Assembly: GCA_003583745.1 (NCBI GenBank)
Contig: QXPY01000014.1
Location: forward strand, 62,001 to 126,000
Direction of reading: 5' to 3'
Length of the DNA: 64,000 nucleotides
Source of the DNA: Rhodocyclales bacterium GT-UBC
GTDB taxonomy: Bacteria; Pseudomonadota; Gammaproteobacteria; Burkholderiales; Rhodocyclaceae
The notes below the pieces were generated by a model. The model was given only the letters and a program-made list of their open reading frames with translations, was not told the origin of the DNA and ran no database searches. Position numbers and translations under genes: made by a program. This document shows, in pieces, positions 43,366 to 52,311 of this stretch (the first letter of the stretch is position 1; the number at the start of each line of letters is the position of its first letter).

Positions 43366-43402
43366 AGCCGTAATGTAAGTCATTACGGCTATTTGATTTT
43401 GT
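43366..43402 (+). terminator. Terminator after hcp
   Basis: AGCCGTAATG (43366-43375), loop TAAGT, CATTACGGCT (43381-43390), then ATTTGATTTTG. The 10-base perfect stem probably causes partial termination inside the T6SS operon. Confidence 0.82.
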
Positions 43403-43434
43403 CTGCAGGGTGGTGGAAAGAGGGAGGAAAGGTA

Positions 43435-43893
43435 ATGGATTGGCAAAATGCCATGCGCAGCACGTTCTTGGTTGTAAGCCTCGGAATGTTGGTTGCTTGT
43501 GCTTCGAATGAGGCAAAGTTGACCAGTGTTGGAACGAATGGCGATGAAGACAAGCCCGGCTCGTCGACCAACATGCAGCAAGCAGTCTTGGCTCAGGCGA
43601 TGGCTTTGCCCAATCCCTCGGTTATTCATTTTGAAAAAATGGCCATTGCGCTAGATGAAAGTGCCCGGCAAGGTCTGCCGCTGCTGGCTGAGCGCGCCAG
43701 ATTAGCCAAGAAGGTGACTATTACGGGCTTTTGTGATGCCAAGGAGATTGGTAATCCTGGCGATGCTGCAGTGGCTAGGGCGATTGCCGTGCGTGATGAG
43801 TTGGTAGGGCGAGGGGTGCCGACGACAAGCATTCTCGTCAAGTTCAATACGCGAGCTGCCAAACGGCATGCCGCAGAGGTGCGCTTCGACTAG
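43435..43893 (+). CDS. T6SS-associated lipoprotein with OmpA-like C-terminal domain
   Basis: A 152-residue lipoprotein. The signal runs MDWQNAMRSTFLVVSLGML with lipobox LVAC (Cys22). Residues 60-150 fit a small OmpA-like peptidoglycan-binding fold: VIHFEKMAIALDESARQGLPLLAERARLAKKVTITGFCDAKE followed by AVARAIAVRDELVGRGVP, as in OmpA modules, though ligand residues are imperfect. ATG 43435 has GGAGGAAAGG upstream and is preferred to 43342. Because TssL lacks its own peptidoglycan domain, this protein may anchor the complex (inference). Confidence 0.75.
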   Translation: MDWQNAMRSTFLVVSLGMLVACASNEAKLTSVGTNGDEDKPGSSTNMQQAVLAQAMALPNPSVIHFEKMAIALDESARQGLPLLAERARLAKKVTITGFCDAKEIGNPGDAAVARAIAVRDELVGRGVPTTSILVKFNTRAAKRHAAEVRFD

Positions 43894-44101
43894 TTGGCTC
43901 TACTTATTCCATTCTGCTTAGCCTCTCGCGCTGATTGAGTTGGTGGTGCGTGCACTGCTTGGTCAGTTTGCCTTCTTGGGAAGGGTGAAGTCCGCCTGTC
44001 AAGCGAATGCGCATTTCACCCATCGGTAGTTCTCAGCGCTATTCCTTCGTTATCTCACAGTGGGTGTTTTATACCCGATACAGTGAAATCTGCTAATCAC
44101 T

Positions 44102-46783
44102 ATGACCATCGACCTCAAATCCCTGATCGGCAAACTCGATTCCAATACCCGCAAAGCCATGGAGTCCGCGGCGAACTTGGCGCTTTCCCGGACGCACCAC
44201 GAAATTGATATCGAGCATGTGCTGCTCGAATTGTTGAACACAGCCGATCATGATTTGTTGCGAATTCTCAAAGCCTATCAGGTCGATACGCAGAGGCTGC
44301 TTGGTGATCTTCAGGCTGGTTTGGCCCATTTTCGTACCGGCAATACGCGTAATCCGGTTTTGTCGCGAAATATCTTGCGCTGGTTGGAGGCTGCGTGGCT
44401 GACGGCAAGCGTCAATTTTGGTGCAGAGCGGCTGGGAAGTGGATTTTTGCTGCTGGCTTTGGTCAGTGATGAAGAATTACAGCGTTTGCTAGGGGCTTCT
44501 TGCGGAGCACTGAAGAAGCTCCCGGCAGGCGATTTGAAGGACAACTTGCGAGCGATCTTGCGCCTGACTGGCGAACGGGCGAAAGAGCCGGGAGAGGTGG
44601 GCGATTCTGATTGCAGCATGGAAGAGCCTGGACATCAGCCTGCGTTGCGTACCCCAAATCTTGATAAGTACACAATCTGTCTGACCGATCAAGCTAGGCT
44701 TGGCAAAATTGATCCGGTTCTTGGGCGCGATGGTGAAGTTCGCCAAATGATCGATATTCTGTTGCGGCGTCGCCAGAATAATCCCATTCTGACTGGCGAG
44801 CCGGGGGTCGGCAAGACGGCGGTCGTCGAGGGCTTGGCGTTGCGCATCCATGAGGGAGATGTGCCTGATGTTCTGAAAAATGTCACGCTCCGCACGCTTG
44901 ATCTCGGGCTTCTGCAGGCCGGAGCGAGCGTGAAGGGCGAGTTCGAGAACCGCCTGCGCTCGGTGATTGACGAGGTCAAGGCCAGTCTTAAGCCCATCAT
45001 TTTATTTATTGATGAGGCACATACGCTGATTGGGGCAGGCGGCGCTGCAGGGCAAAACGATGCGGCGAATCTACTGAAACCCGCTTTGGCACGCGGCGAA
45101 CTACGCACCATAGCAGCTACTACCTGGTCGGAATATAAGAAGTATTTCGAGAAGGATGCTGCGTTGGCGAGGCGTTTTCAGGTTGTAAAGGTCGACGAAC
45201 CTTCGGAAGAGGATGCCATCCAGATGCTGCGCGGTATTGCCAATGCGATGGAAGAGCATCATCAAGTGCGTATTCTTGACGAAGCAATTGTCGATGCGGT
45301 GAAGTTGTCGAGCCGCTATATCACCGGACGCCAATTGCCCGACAAGGCGATCAGCGTACTAGACACTGCTTGTGCGCGGGTGGCATTGTCGAAAGCGAGC
45401 AAGCCGGCGGCGGTGGAGGACGTCGAGCGGCTCATCCAGAATATTGATCGCGAAGGCGCTGCCCTGAAAAAAGAACAGGATCCAGCGCATGCCAGGCGTC
45501 TCGATGAATTGGCTGCACGCCGAACAGATCTGGAGGGCGATTTGGCCAAACATCAGGCTGGATTTGCCGAACAACGGAAACTGGTTGACGAAATTTTGGC
45601 TTGGCGCGAGAAATTGGCGAGGGTTGCCGAGAACGCCGAGGTGGGGGCGAAAAAACGGTCAGGAGAGCGCGGGCAATTGAGCGCATTGCGCAAGAGTTTG
45701 AATGATGCACAGCATCGGTTGCATAGTTTGCACAAGCAGCAGGCGTTGATCTACGAATGTGTTGACGGTGCAACCATTGCCGAGGTCATCTCCGGGTGGA
45801 CCGGCATCCCGCTAGGCGGCATGGTGGCCGACGAGATCGCTACCGTTCGGAATCTGCATCGCTTGCTGGAGCAGCGTGTGGTTGGTCAGGGGCATGCACT
45901 GGAATTGATTGCTCGCCGCATCCAGATTGCCAAGGCAAATCTGGAAGATCCCGGCAAACCCAAAGGTGTTTTCCTGTTAGTCGGTCCGTCCGGTGTCGGT
46001 AAAACCGAGACTGCTCTGGCTTTGGCCGATACATTGTACGGTGGTGAGCGTAATCTGATCACGATCAACATGTCGGAATATCAGGAGGCTCATAGCGTTT
46101 CCGGCCTAAAGGGCTCGCCGCCGGGATACGTCGGCTATGGCGAAGGCGGCGTGTTGACCGAGGCCGTGCGCCGTCGCCCCTACTCTGTGGTTCTGCTCGA
46201 CGAAGTGGAAAAAGCCCATCCCGACGTACTCGAACTGTTTTTCCAGGTGTTCGACAAAGGCGTTCTCGAGGATGCAGAAGGGCGAGAAGTCGATTTTAAG
46301 AACACCATCATCATTCTCACCTCCAATGCTGGGGCTGACTTGGTGATGGAGGCCGTGGAGCGTGGCGTAACGGTGGCGGGCGAGCATCGTCAGCCGACGC
46401 CTGGGGATTTGGTCGAGTTGTTGCGCCCTTGCTTGCAGGGGGTCTTCAAACCAGCCTTTCTGGGGCGTCTGGCTGTCATTCCGTATTACCCCATTTCGGA
46501 TGAGGTCATGCGTTTGATCGTCGGCCTAAAGCTGGACAAGCTAAAAAGGCGCGTGCAAAACAATCACGGGGCTCGGCTGGCTTACGATCCGGCTTTGCTC
46601 GATCTGATCGTGGCGCGTTGTACCGAGGTGGATAGCGGGGCGCGTGATGCCGAGTCGATTATTACCGATACGGTGCTGGCTCAGGTTTCGGATCAGGTGT
46701 TGATGCTGTTGGGTGCGGGACAGGCGGTGCGAAGCGTCGATCTGAAGGTCCGCAAGGAAAAACTGGTGGTTACGGTCAAGTAA
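44102..46783 (+). CDS. tssH: Type VI secretion AAA+ ATPase ClpV (TssH)
   Basis: An 893-residue Clp-type disaggregase that takes apart contracted sheaths. The N domain has SRTHHEIDIEHVLLELL; D1 has Walker A GEPGVGKTAVVE and Walker B LFIDEAHTLIGAGG; a coiled-coil middle domain runs from about residue 440 to 555; D2 has GPSGVGKTETA and VVLLDEVEKAHPDVLELFFQVFDKG. The length and N domain identify ClpV rather than ClpB. No clear ribosome binding site precedes ATG 44102, although the N-terminus matches the family. The 208 bases before it hold no other gene. Confidence 0.95.
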   Translation: MTIDLKSLIGKLDSNTRKAMESAANLALSRTHHEIDIEHVLLELLNTADHDLLRILKAYQVDTQRLLGDLQAGLAHFRTGNTRNPVLSRNILRWLEAAWLTASVNFGAERLGSGFLLLALVSDEELQRLLGASCGALKKLPAGDLKDNLRAILRLTGERAKEPGEVGDSDCSMEEPGHQPALRTPNLDKYTICLTDQARLGKIDPVLGRDGEVRQMIDILLRRRQNNPILTGEPGVGKTAVVEGLALRIHEGDVPDVLKNVTLRTLDLGLLQAGASVKGEFENRLRSVIDEVKASLKPIILFIDEAHTLIGAGGAAGQNDAANLLKPALARGELRTIAATTWSEYKKYFEKDAALARRFQVVKVDEPSEEDAIQMLRGIANAMEEHHQVRILDEAIVDAVKLSSRYITGRQLPDKAISVLDTACARVALSKASKPAAVEDVERLIQNIDREGAALKKEQDPAHARRLDELAARRTDLEGDLAKHQAGFAEQRKLVDEILAWREKLARVAENAEVGAKKRSGERGQLSALRKSLNDAQHRLHSLHKQQALIYECVDGATIAEVISGWTGIPLGGMVADEIATVRNLHRLLEQRVVGQGHALELIARRIQIAKANLEDPGKPKGVFLLVGPSGVGKTETALALADTLYGGERNLITINMSEYQEAHSVSGLKGSPPGYVGYGEGGVLTEAVRRRPYSVVLLDEVEKAHPDVLELFFQVFDKGVLEDAEGREVDFKNTIIILTSNAGADLVMEAVERGVTVAGEHRQPTPGDLVELLRPCLQGVFKPAFLGRLAVIPYYPISDEVMRLIVGLKLDKLKRRVQNNHGARLAYDPALLDLIVARCTEVDSGARDAESIITDTVLAQVSDQVLMLLGAGQAVRSVDLKVRKEKLVVTVK

Positions 46784-46820
46784 TGGGGTCTGGACGTGCC
46801 GGCTCTTGGCGGAGCATCGC

Positions 46821-48299
46821 ATGATCATACGGCTTGGGTGCTTGCTGGCTCTCATGGTGTTGTGGGTCGGCGCCTTGTGGTGGCTGATCGTGCCGGCATT
46901 CGATCAATGGTCCTTGGCGCAATGGTTGGCGGGGCATTTAGCGCCGCCATTGTTTATCTGGGGTGGCGGGGTTTTTTGGTTGCATAGGCGGCATCTGCGT
47001 ATGAAAAAGGCAGAGGGCGCGCGTGCCGAACGTGCCGAGGTCGATCGCCTGATCGAGCGCGATGAGGCCCGGCAAGCGCATATCCGCCAACTCGAGCAGC
47101 AGAGATTTCATTGCGATTGCCGTGCCGTTGCATTCAGTCGAATCGTGCCGCCCGATCAAGAATCGGACTCCTGGGTCCCGGTGTCGGACCAGGTGTCTTG
47201 CTTGTTGAGTGGAGCATGCGAAGATGCTGATGCCGAAGCGACATTGTTTGAGCATATGCAGCCAGGACTGTTTGAGGCGATGCAGTGCATTTATCAGTCC
47301 ATTCCTGCCGCTGCAGCATTTCCGATTTACATCCAGCCGCCAGCCGCGTCTAGCGGAGATGCCGTGCTGCGCTATGTTCGTGAAATGCGTGCCGCATCGA
47401 TGGCGGAGCATGGGTTTATTTCCAGCTCGGTCGTTTTCGAACCAGCGTTGTTTCTGCCCGACAGGGGAAATGCTGCGGACAGCGTATTGAGCGTGTTTGA
47501 GGGGAATCCGGATTTGCCGGGGGCGCTGGTACTTGCCTTTGATTCTCCGAAATGGTGTGAAAGAAATAGTGAAGATGGAGAAAGTTCTGCGGAGCTTGTT
47601 GAGTCAAGGCAATGGCGAGGGCGGCCGACGCAAGGTGTGACCGCCATGTTTTTGACGAGTCGGACGTTACCTAACATCTGGGCGGAGATGGGGCTGACTG
47701 ATCAGGGTTCGCAAGATGCTATGACGCCATTCTGGGCGCGCGACGAGCTTGTTGGCATACATGGCTTTCTGGCCGGATTGGGGGAAAAGTCGCTATCCGG
47801 CTTGCGAAGCAGCGCCGTTCTGGCGCGGATTCATCGGGCCAGTAGCCAGGATCTGGGAATGCAGTCCTTACGTGGCAGGAAATTTGCCCGCAGCCTTGAA
47901 ATTTTGCTCGAGCGCGCCCAAATCCAGGCTGCGCTCGTTACACCGCCGATACCAGATGACGAGGAGCCGGCCCCCTCGGCAATCAGTTCAGTGGAGGCAG
48001 GCAGTGACTACGGTTGGTTGATTCATAACGCCGGCGAGTCCGATTGTGGCGGTCATCGACTTGCCGCGCTGGGCAGCGCCCTTTACGGTCGCAGTATCGA
48101 TCTCGATCCGATCGCGGAAGCGACGAACGCCACAATTCGCATCGGTGACCTGGGGGCCGGACGTGGTCTGGCGATGTTGGGGATAACGGTGGCTCGCGTG
48201 GTGGAGAGCGGATTGCCATGTCTGTGCGCCGAGTTTGGCGATCTCTCCGGTGTGGCTCTGTATTTTGCCGTTCCGGCCGACGCGGCATCAGCCGGATGA
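46821..48299 (+). CDS. T6SS-linked two-TM protein of unknown function
   Basis: A 492-residue protein between tssH and tssA. Two N-terminal spans (about residues 4-25 and 33-51) are followed by a basic/acidic linker with coiled-coil character (KKAEGARAERAEVDRLIERDEARQ) and a large soluble part. The C-terminal region (GWLIHNAGESDCGGHRLAALGSAL, then TNATIRIGDLGAGRGLAMLGITVARVVESGLPCLC) is reminiscent of thiolase/ketosynthase C-terminal folds. This is speculative, with no recognisable catalytic triad. ATG 46821 has GGCGGAG upstream. Position within the operon implies a structural or regulatory T6SS role. Confidence 0.75.
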   Translation: MIIRLGCLLALMVLWVGALWWLIVPAFDQWSLAQWLAGHLAPPLFIWGGGVFWLHRRHLRMKKAEGARAERAEVDRLIERDEARQAHIRQLEQQRFHCDCRAVAFSRIVPPDQESDSWVPVSDQVSCLLSGACEDADAEATLFEHMQPGLFEAMQCIYQSIPAAAAFPIYIQPPAASSGDAVLRYVREMRAASMAEHGFISSSVVFEPALFLPDRGNAADSVLSVFEGNPDLPGALVLAFDSPKWCERNSEDGESSAELVESRQWRGRPTQGVTAMFLTSRTLPNIWAEMGLTDQGSQDAMTPFWARDELVGIHGFLAGLGEKSLSGLRSSAVLARIHRASSQDLGMQSLRGRKFARSLEILLERAQIQAALVTPPIPDDEEPAPSAISSVEAGSDYGWLIHNAGESDCGGHRLAALGSALYGRSIDLDPIAEATNATIRIGDLGAGRGLAMLGITVARVVESGLPCLCAEFGDLSGVALYFAVPADAASAG

Positions 48300-48426
48300 G
48301 ATATATGGATCGGGTATCGTCCAAGCCACCGGCTGTTCCGAGCTGTTCTGGCACGCTGTTTCAAATTATCCCGGAGCGATTCTGCCGTGATGGGGCTGGT
48401 GAAGACAACCAAAGACAGGAACGAAG

Positions 48427-49500
48427 ATGAATCAAGAGCTGCTCGCACAACTACTCGAACCCATACCAGGCGATGATATTTGCGGAATTGACGTGTCCTA
48501 TTCCACGATGTTCGATGAAATTCGCGAGGCTAGACGACAAGACGATCCCTGCTTGGCGCAAGGCGAATGGGAAACCGAGTTGAAAATCGCGCAGTGGCCG
48601 AGAGTCCGTGAGTTAACAGAGGAAATTCTGTCTCGGCAAAGTAAGGATATGCAAGTTGCGGCCTGGTTCATCGAAGCGATGACCCGGCTCAAGGGGTTTG
48701 ATGGATTGGCTACCGGTTTGCAGGTCATGGATGGATTGGTTAACGAATTCTGGGAATTTTGCTATCCAAGCTATGACCCGGATGACTTGGAGGAGCGGGC
48801 AGGGAAAATTGAATGGCTGAACAAGCAGATGCCCTTGGTCATTCGTGAGATCGCCCTGACCGACCGGGCGTCGGGCGGCTATTCCTGGCTGAAATGGGAG
48901 GAGTCGCGAGCAATCGACAATCTCGGATTGAAAGATATCGCCGCCAAGGAAAAGGCCGTCGCCAGCGGCAAGCTGAGCGGCGAAGCCTTCGATAAGGCGG
49001 TGCAGACTTCAGGGCGCGGGTTTTATGAGAAGTTGCAGGCGCAGGTCCAAGAGGCCGTTGCCGCCGCGCTCAGGCTGGAGAAGCGCGTGGATGAACGTTT
49101 CGGCGATGATGCGCCGAGTCTGAAGGAGCTTCGTTCAGCTCTCCAGTCGTGCGAAGAACTGGTTGGGAAATTGCTGAGCAGATTGGGCGGGGGGCGTTCG
49201 CAGGTTGATACGCCGGTTATTACCGAGGGGGGAGGCGCTCAGGTGCATGCATCCCAGCTTGGCGCTATCACGCCGGTAGCGGTGGGCTTGATCGTCAATC
49301 GAGGCGACGCAATCCATGCCTTGCGCGAAGTGGCACGCTATTTTCGCCAAAATGAACCGCACAGCCCGGTTGCATTTCTTGCCGAGCGAGCCGCAAATTG
49401 GGCGGAGATGCCGCTCGAAAAGTGGCTTGAAGCTGTCGTCAAAGACCAATCGACCTTGGGGCAGTTGCGCGAATTACTCGATATCAGGCAAGCGGGGTGA
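48427..49500 (+). CDS. tssA: Type VI secretion cap/assembly protein TssA
   Basis: A 357-residue protein. The ImpA N-terminal domain is clear: LEPIPGDDICGIDVSYSTMFDEIREARRQDDP, with WETELKIAQWPRVRELTEEILSRQSKDMQVAAWFIEAMTRLKGFDGL. A variable middle follows and a C-terminal region with GDAIHALREVARYFRQNEPHSPVAFLAERAANWAEMPLEKWL, as in TssA caps. TssA guides tube and sheath polymerisation. It is the last gene of the rightward operon. AGGAACG precedes the ATG. Confidence 0.92.
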   Translation: MNQELLAQLLEPIPGDDICGIDVSYSTMFDEIREARRQDDPCLAQGEWETELKIAQWPRVRELTEEILSRQSKDMQVAAWFIEAMTRLKGFDGLATGLQVMDGLVNEFWEFCYPSYDPDDLEERAGKIEWLNKQMPLVIREIALTDRASGGYSWLKWEESRAIDNLGLKDIAAKEKAVASGKLSGEAFDKAVQTSGRGFYEKLQAQVQEAVAAALRLEKRVDERFGDDAPSLKELRSALQSCEELVGKLLSRLGGGRSQVDTPVITEGGGAQVHASQLGAITPVAVGLIVNRGDAIHALREVARYFRQNEPHSPVAFLAERAANWAEMPLEKWLEAVVKDQSTLGQLRELLDIRQAG

Positions 49501-49525
49501 TTCGGTGGCCAGGCCGGTGGCTCGC

Positions 49526-50857
49526 CTATTCCCAGTGTTCCGTTACTTCGCTGGCCCAGGCGGTCGCAGCCAGCAATGCCCGGTTGACACTGTCGGGTGC
49601 GATACCGGCGGCGGCCGCCGTTGATTGCATGCGTTCAACATCGAATGCTTCGCTGGCTTGGGCGACGGCGAGCAGCGGTGCATAAGGTCCGCGTCGTTCG
49701 AGCAGGGCTTGGCGGATTTCTTCGGCGATAGGCAAGGAGTCGATGATTTCCGACATGGGGCGGCGGAGCAATCGGTCGAGGCAGGAAAATATGCCTGTCA
49801 GGAACAAGGGGTCATGCACTTGGTCAGGCATCACTTCGTTCGCTAATACTTCCATTAGTCGGCCACGGGTGAGGGCGCTTTCGACCAGCATCCAGTCGGC
49901 AAAATTGGGTTCGCGCACGGAAAAGAGCAGAACCGAGAGCCAACGAGTCAGGCGCTGCCTGCCGAGTATGATCAGTGCTTGGCCGAGCGAGTCGATACGG
50001 TGATTCAAACCAAGAAGCGGTGAATTGAGATAGCGCAGGATCCGAAAGGTGAGTAGGGGGTCCTGTTTCATCGCTTCGGCAATTTCGGCATTCTCGGCGT
50101 CCCCTTGAACCAGCCTGAGCAGATGCAGCAGTTGCACTTTGTGCGGGTCGGACTGGGCGCTTTCCGGGCGGGGCGGAGTCGTACTGGCAAAAGGACCTTG
50201 AAAATAGTCGAAATGCCATTGCAGGCATAAGCGATGTTCGTCGTTGGTTTCGATGTTGCCGGCGAACAAGTGGGTGGGGAATGCGCTTTCTGCCGCACGA
50301 AAGGCAGCGGAAAATTCCCGAACCACATTGGCTTCGCACTTGGGAACGTCAATGGCACCAAAGTTTGCGTATTGGGCGGCCAAACCATATAAGGGGTGTC
50401 GGGGCTGTCGATACAGACCCAGGCCGATGCCTCGCTCACGTAGGCGAAGCAGGTGCTTGCCCAAAATATCGGCATCGACGGTATCGGCGGCAAGCTGGAC
50501 CAGGAGGATCAGGTTGTGACTGGGAAGGCGTTCGATGACCATGTGGTCGAGAACGGCCGAACCAATGGGAATGAAGGCCAACTGCGTATTCCAGGCTTCA
50601 TTGCTGCTGACTAGTATGGCGAGCAGACGGGCGTCTACCTGTCTTTGCAGTTCGCTCGGCGCGTCTGCTAGCAAAGAGGCCTGCTGCAGGCAAAATAGAT
50701 GTCCGGCGAGATGGTTTTGGCGGTCAAAAACGGCTTCCCGACGGAGGAAGGCGTCCGCGCTTTGATCGATGGGGCGAGTTGCGTTCGGCGGGGTCGGAGG
50801 TTGGGCTGACTCGACAGCTTGTTTTTCAGCGCCAAACAGTTTTTTCCAACTAAACAT
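49526..50857 (-). CDS. EAL-HDOD (YuxH-like) signalling protein
   Basis: A 443-residue protein. Residues 45-220 form a degenerate EAL domain starting RREAVFDRQNHLAGHLFCL, without the catalytic EAL and metal residues. Residues 245-430 are HDOD: VQLLHLLRLVQGDAENAEIAEAMKQDPLLTFRILRYLNSPLLGLNHRIDSLGQALIILGRQRLTRWL-type helices. Such proteins do not hydrolyse c-di-GMP but may bind it or other partners. ATG 50857 precedes FSWKKLFG; upstream in-frame sequence is terminator DNA. It is convergent with tssA and marks the right border of the T6SS island. Confidence 0.85.
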   Translation of the reverse strand: MFSWKKLFGAEKQAVESAQPPTPPNATRPIDQSADAFLRREAVFDRQNHLAGHLFCLQQASLLADAPSELQRQVDARLLAILVSSNEAWNTQLAFIPIGSAVLDHMVIERLPSHNLILLVQLAADTVDADILGKHLLRLRERGIGLGLYRQPRHPLYGLAAQYANFGAIDVPKCEANVVREFSAAFRAAESAFPTHLFAGNIETNDEHRLCLQWHFDYFQGPFASTTPPRPESAQSDPHKVQLLHLLRLVQGDAENAEIAEAMKQDPLLTFRILRYLNSPLLGLNHRIDSLGQALIILGRQRLTRWLSVLLFSVREPNFADWMLVESALTRGRLMEVLANEVMPDQVHDPLFLTGIFSCLDRLLRRPMSEIIDSLPIAEEIRQALLERRGPYAPLLAVAQASEAFDVERMQSTAAAAGIAPDSVNRALLAATAWASEVTEHWE

Positions 50858-50869
50858 GGACCTCGTCTC

Positions 50870-50901
50870 CAAACAAAAATGCCCGCCTGAAGGCGGGCAT
50901 T
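50870..50901 (-). terminator. Terminator after the parvulin gene
   Basis: On the minus strand GCCCGCC, loop TTCA, GGCGGGC, then ATTTTTGTTT. It lies about 20 bases past the peptidyl-prolyl isomerase stop and before the EAL-HDOD start. Confidence 0.88.
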
Positions 50902-50920
50902 GTCGCACGATGCGGGGGGC

Positions 50921-51712
50921 TTAGTTAACCTTGGCCTTGCCGCGCAGTTCCTTGACCAGGTTTTCGACCTGCTGTTGACCGGCTCGCTGTTGCAATTGCG
51001 GCTTGATCTGATCGAAGGGCGGGGGCGTCAGCGGACGGGAGTCATCGAGTTGGATGACGTGGTAGCCGAAGTCCGACTTGACCGGTGTCTTGGTATATTC
51101 ACCCTTCTTCAGCTTGGTCAGGGCTTCGCCGAACGGCTTGACGTAGGCAGTCGGGGCGCTCCAGCCCAGTTCGCCACCCTTGTCCTTGGAGCCGGGGTCC
51201 TTCGATTGCTTGGCCAGCTCGGAGAATTTTTCTCCCTTGTCGAGCTTGGCGATGATCGCCTTGGCGTCTTCTTCCTTTTCGACCAGCACGTGGCGTGCCT
51301 TGTATTCGGTCGAGCCAAGGTTGGCCTTGATACCGTCGTATTCAGCCTTGAGTTGTGCTTCGCTGATCGGGTTGGCCTTGACGTAGTCTGAGAGGAAGGC
51401 GCGAATCAGGACGGCCTGCTTGGCCAGTTCGACTTGGCCCTGGATGTCGGCTTTCTTGTCCAGGCCTTTTTTCTTGGCTTCCTGAGCGAGAATTTCGCGA
51501 CGAACCAGCTCTTCCTTTACGGCGTTTTGCAGTTCGGGCGAGTCGGGCGCACCCTGGGCTTTCTGCTCCGCCATGAAGGCATCGAAGACAGTTTGCGAAA
51601 TCGGCTGGCCGTTGACGGTGGCAACAGCCTTGCTCTTTTCGGCGGCAAATGCCGGTGCGGAAACGATGGCGCCAGCGACCAGCAGGGCAGCCAAACGGGA
51701 AAGCTTAAGCAT
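50921..51712 (-). CDS. Periplasmic peptidyl-prolyl cis-trans isomerase (parvulin type)
   Basis: A 263-residue exported foldase. Sec signal MLKLSRLAALLVAGAIVSAPAFAA, a SurA-N-like helical region (VNGQPISQTVFDAFMAEQKAQG), then a parvulin domain: YKARHVLVEKEEDAKAIIAKLDKGEKFSELAKQSKDPGSKDKGGELGW and DFGYHVIQLDDSRP. It assists folding of periplasmic or outer-membrane proteins. The order with bolA, YciI-family and yciB genes on the same strand is common in betaproteobacteria. A terminator follows. Confidence 0.92.
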   Translation of the reverse strand: MLKLSRLAALLVAGAIVSAPAFAAEKSKAVATVNGQPISQTVFDAFMAEQKAQGAPDSPELQNAVKEELVRREILAQEAKKKGLDKKADIQGQVELAKQAVLIRAFLSDYVKANPISEAQLKAEYDGIKANLGSTEYKARHVLVEKEEDAKAIIAKLDKGEKFSELAKQSKDPGSKDKGGELGWSAPTAYVKPFGEALTKLKKGEYTKTPVKSDFGYHVIQLDDSRPLTPPPFDQIKPQLQQRAGQQQVENLVKELRGKAKVN

Positions 51713-51745
51713 GTGGTTTATCCTTGGGTGGGGGTAAGCGAAAAA

Positions 51746-52012
51746 TTATACTTCGTCGGGGCTGCGCGCGTGGATGACCAGTGCATGGATTTTGCCCCGC
51801 ATCAAATCACCGACTGCATCGTAGACAAGGCGGTGCCTGGCCATCGTGGTCTTGCCGGAAAAGACATTCGCGACGATCGTCAGACGGAAATGTCCGCCGT
51901 CCTTTGCGCCGGCGTGACCGGCATGCAGGTGCGAATCATCTTCGATGGCAATCGAGTCGGCATGCAGAACGGCCAGGCGTTGGCGCAGCAGTTCGGTGGT
52001 GGCGTTGCTCAC
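51746..52012 (-). CDS. bolA: BolA-family protein
   Basis: An 88-residue BolA protein with [35 protein letters not shown] and [27 protein letters not shown]. The His pair in HLHAGHAG and the RHR/HA motif are the usual glutaredoxin/Fe-S interacting residues. BolA proteins act with monothiol glutaredoxins in iron-sulfur trafficking and in stress control. Its ATG overlaps the YciI stop by four bases. Confidence 0.92.
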   Translation of the reverse strand: MSNATTELLRQRLAVLHADSIAIEDDSHLHAGHAGAKDGGHFRLTIVANVFSGKTTMARHRLVYDAVGDLMRGKIHALVIHARSPDEV

Positions 52013-52311
52013 GCCGGCAGAACCTTCTTGAACGGTTTGACGCTGACCTTCTCGTAAACGCCGGCGGCGACATAAGGATCAGCATCGGCCCAGGCCTGGG
52101 CGGCGGGCAGCGAGTCGAATTCGGCGACGATGATGCTGCCGGAGAAACCGGCCGGGCCTGGGTCGGGCGAATCGATTGCTGGGCAAGGGCCGGCCAGGAT
52201 CAGGCGACCTTCGGCCTGCAGGGCGTGCAAGCGTTCGAGGTGGGCCGGGCGGGCGGCCAGGCGCTGTTCGAGCGAACCGGCGCGGTCCTCGCCGAGGATG
52301 GCATAAAGCAT
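52009..52311 (-). CDS. YciI-family protein
   Basis: A 100-residue ferredoxin-fold protein. [42 protein letters not shown] with the conserved RPAHL and GPCPAID regions, and [28 protein letters not shown], mark the YciI family. The conserved His-Asp pair suggests an enzymatic but unknown role. Overlaps at both ends (TAATG with yciB, ATGA with bolA) place it in a tight operon. Confidence 0.9.
   Translation of the reverse strand: MLYAILGEDRAGSLEQRLAARPAHLERLHALQAEGRLILAGPCPAIDSPDPGPAGFSGSIIVAEFDSLPAAQAWADADPYVAAGVYEKVSVKPFKKVLPA

Noticed and set aside
28314..49500. Possible VgrG, PAAR or effector gene inside the T6SS island
   Set aside because: Every ORF of reasonable size is accounted for by other Tss/Tag proteins; none shows VgrG gp27/gp5 or PAAR features.
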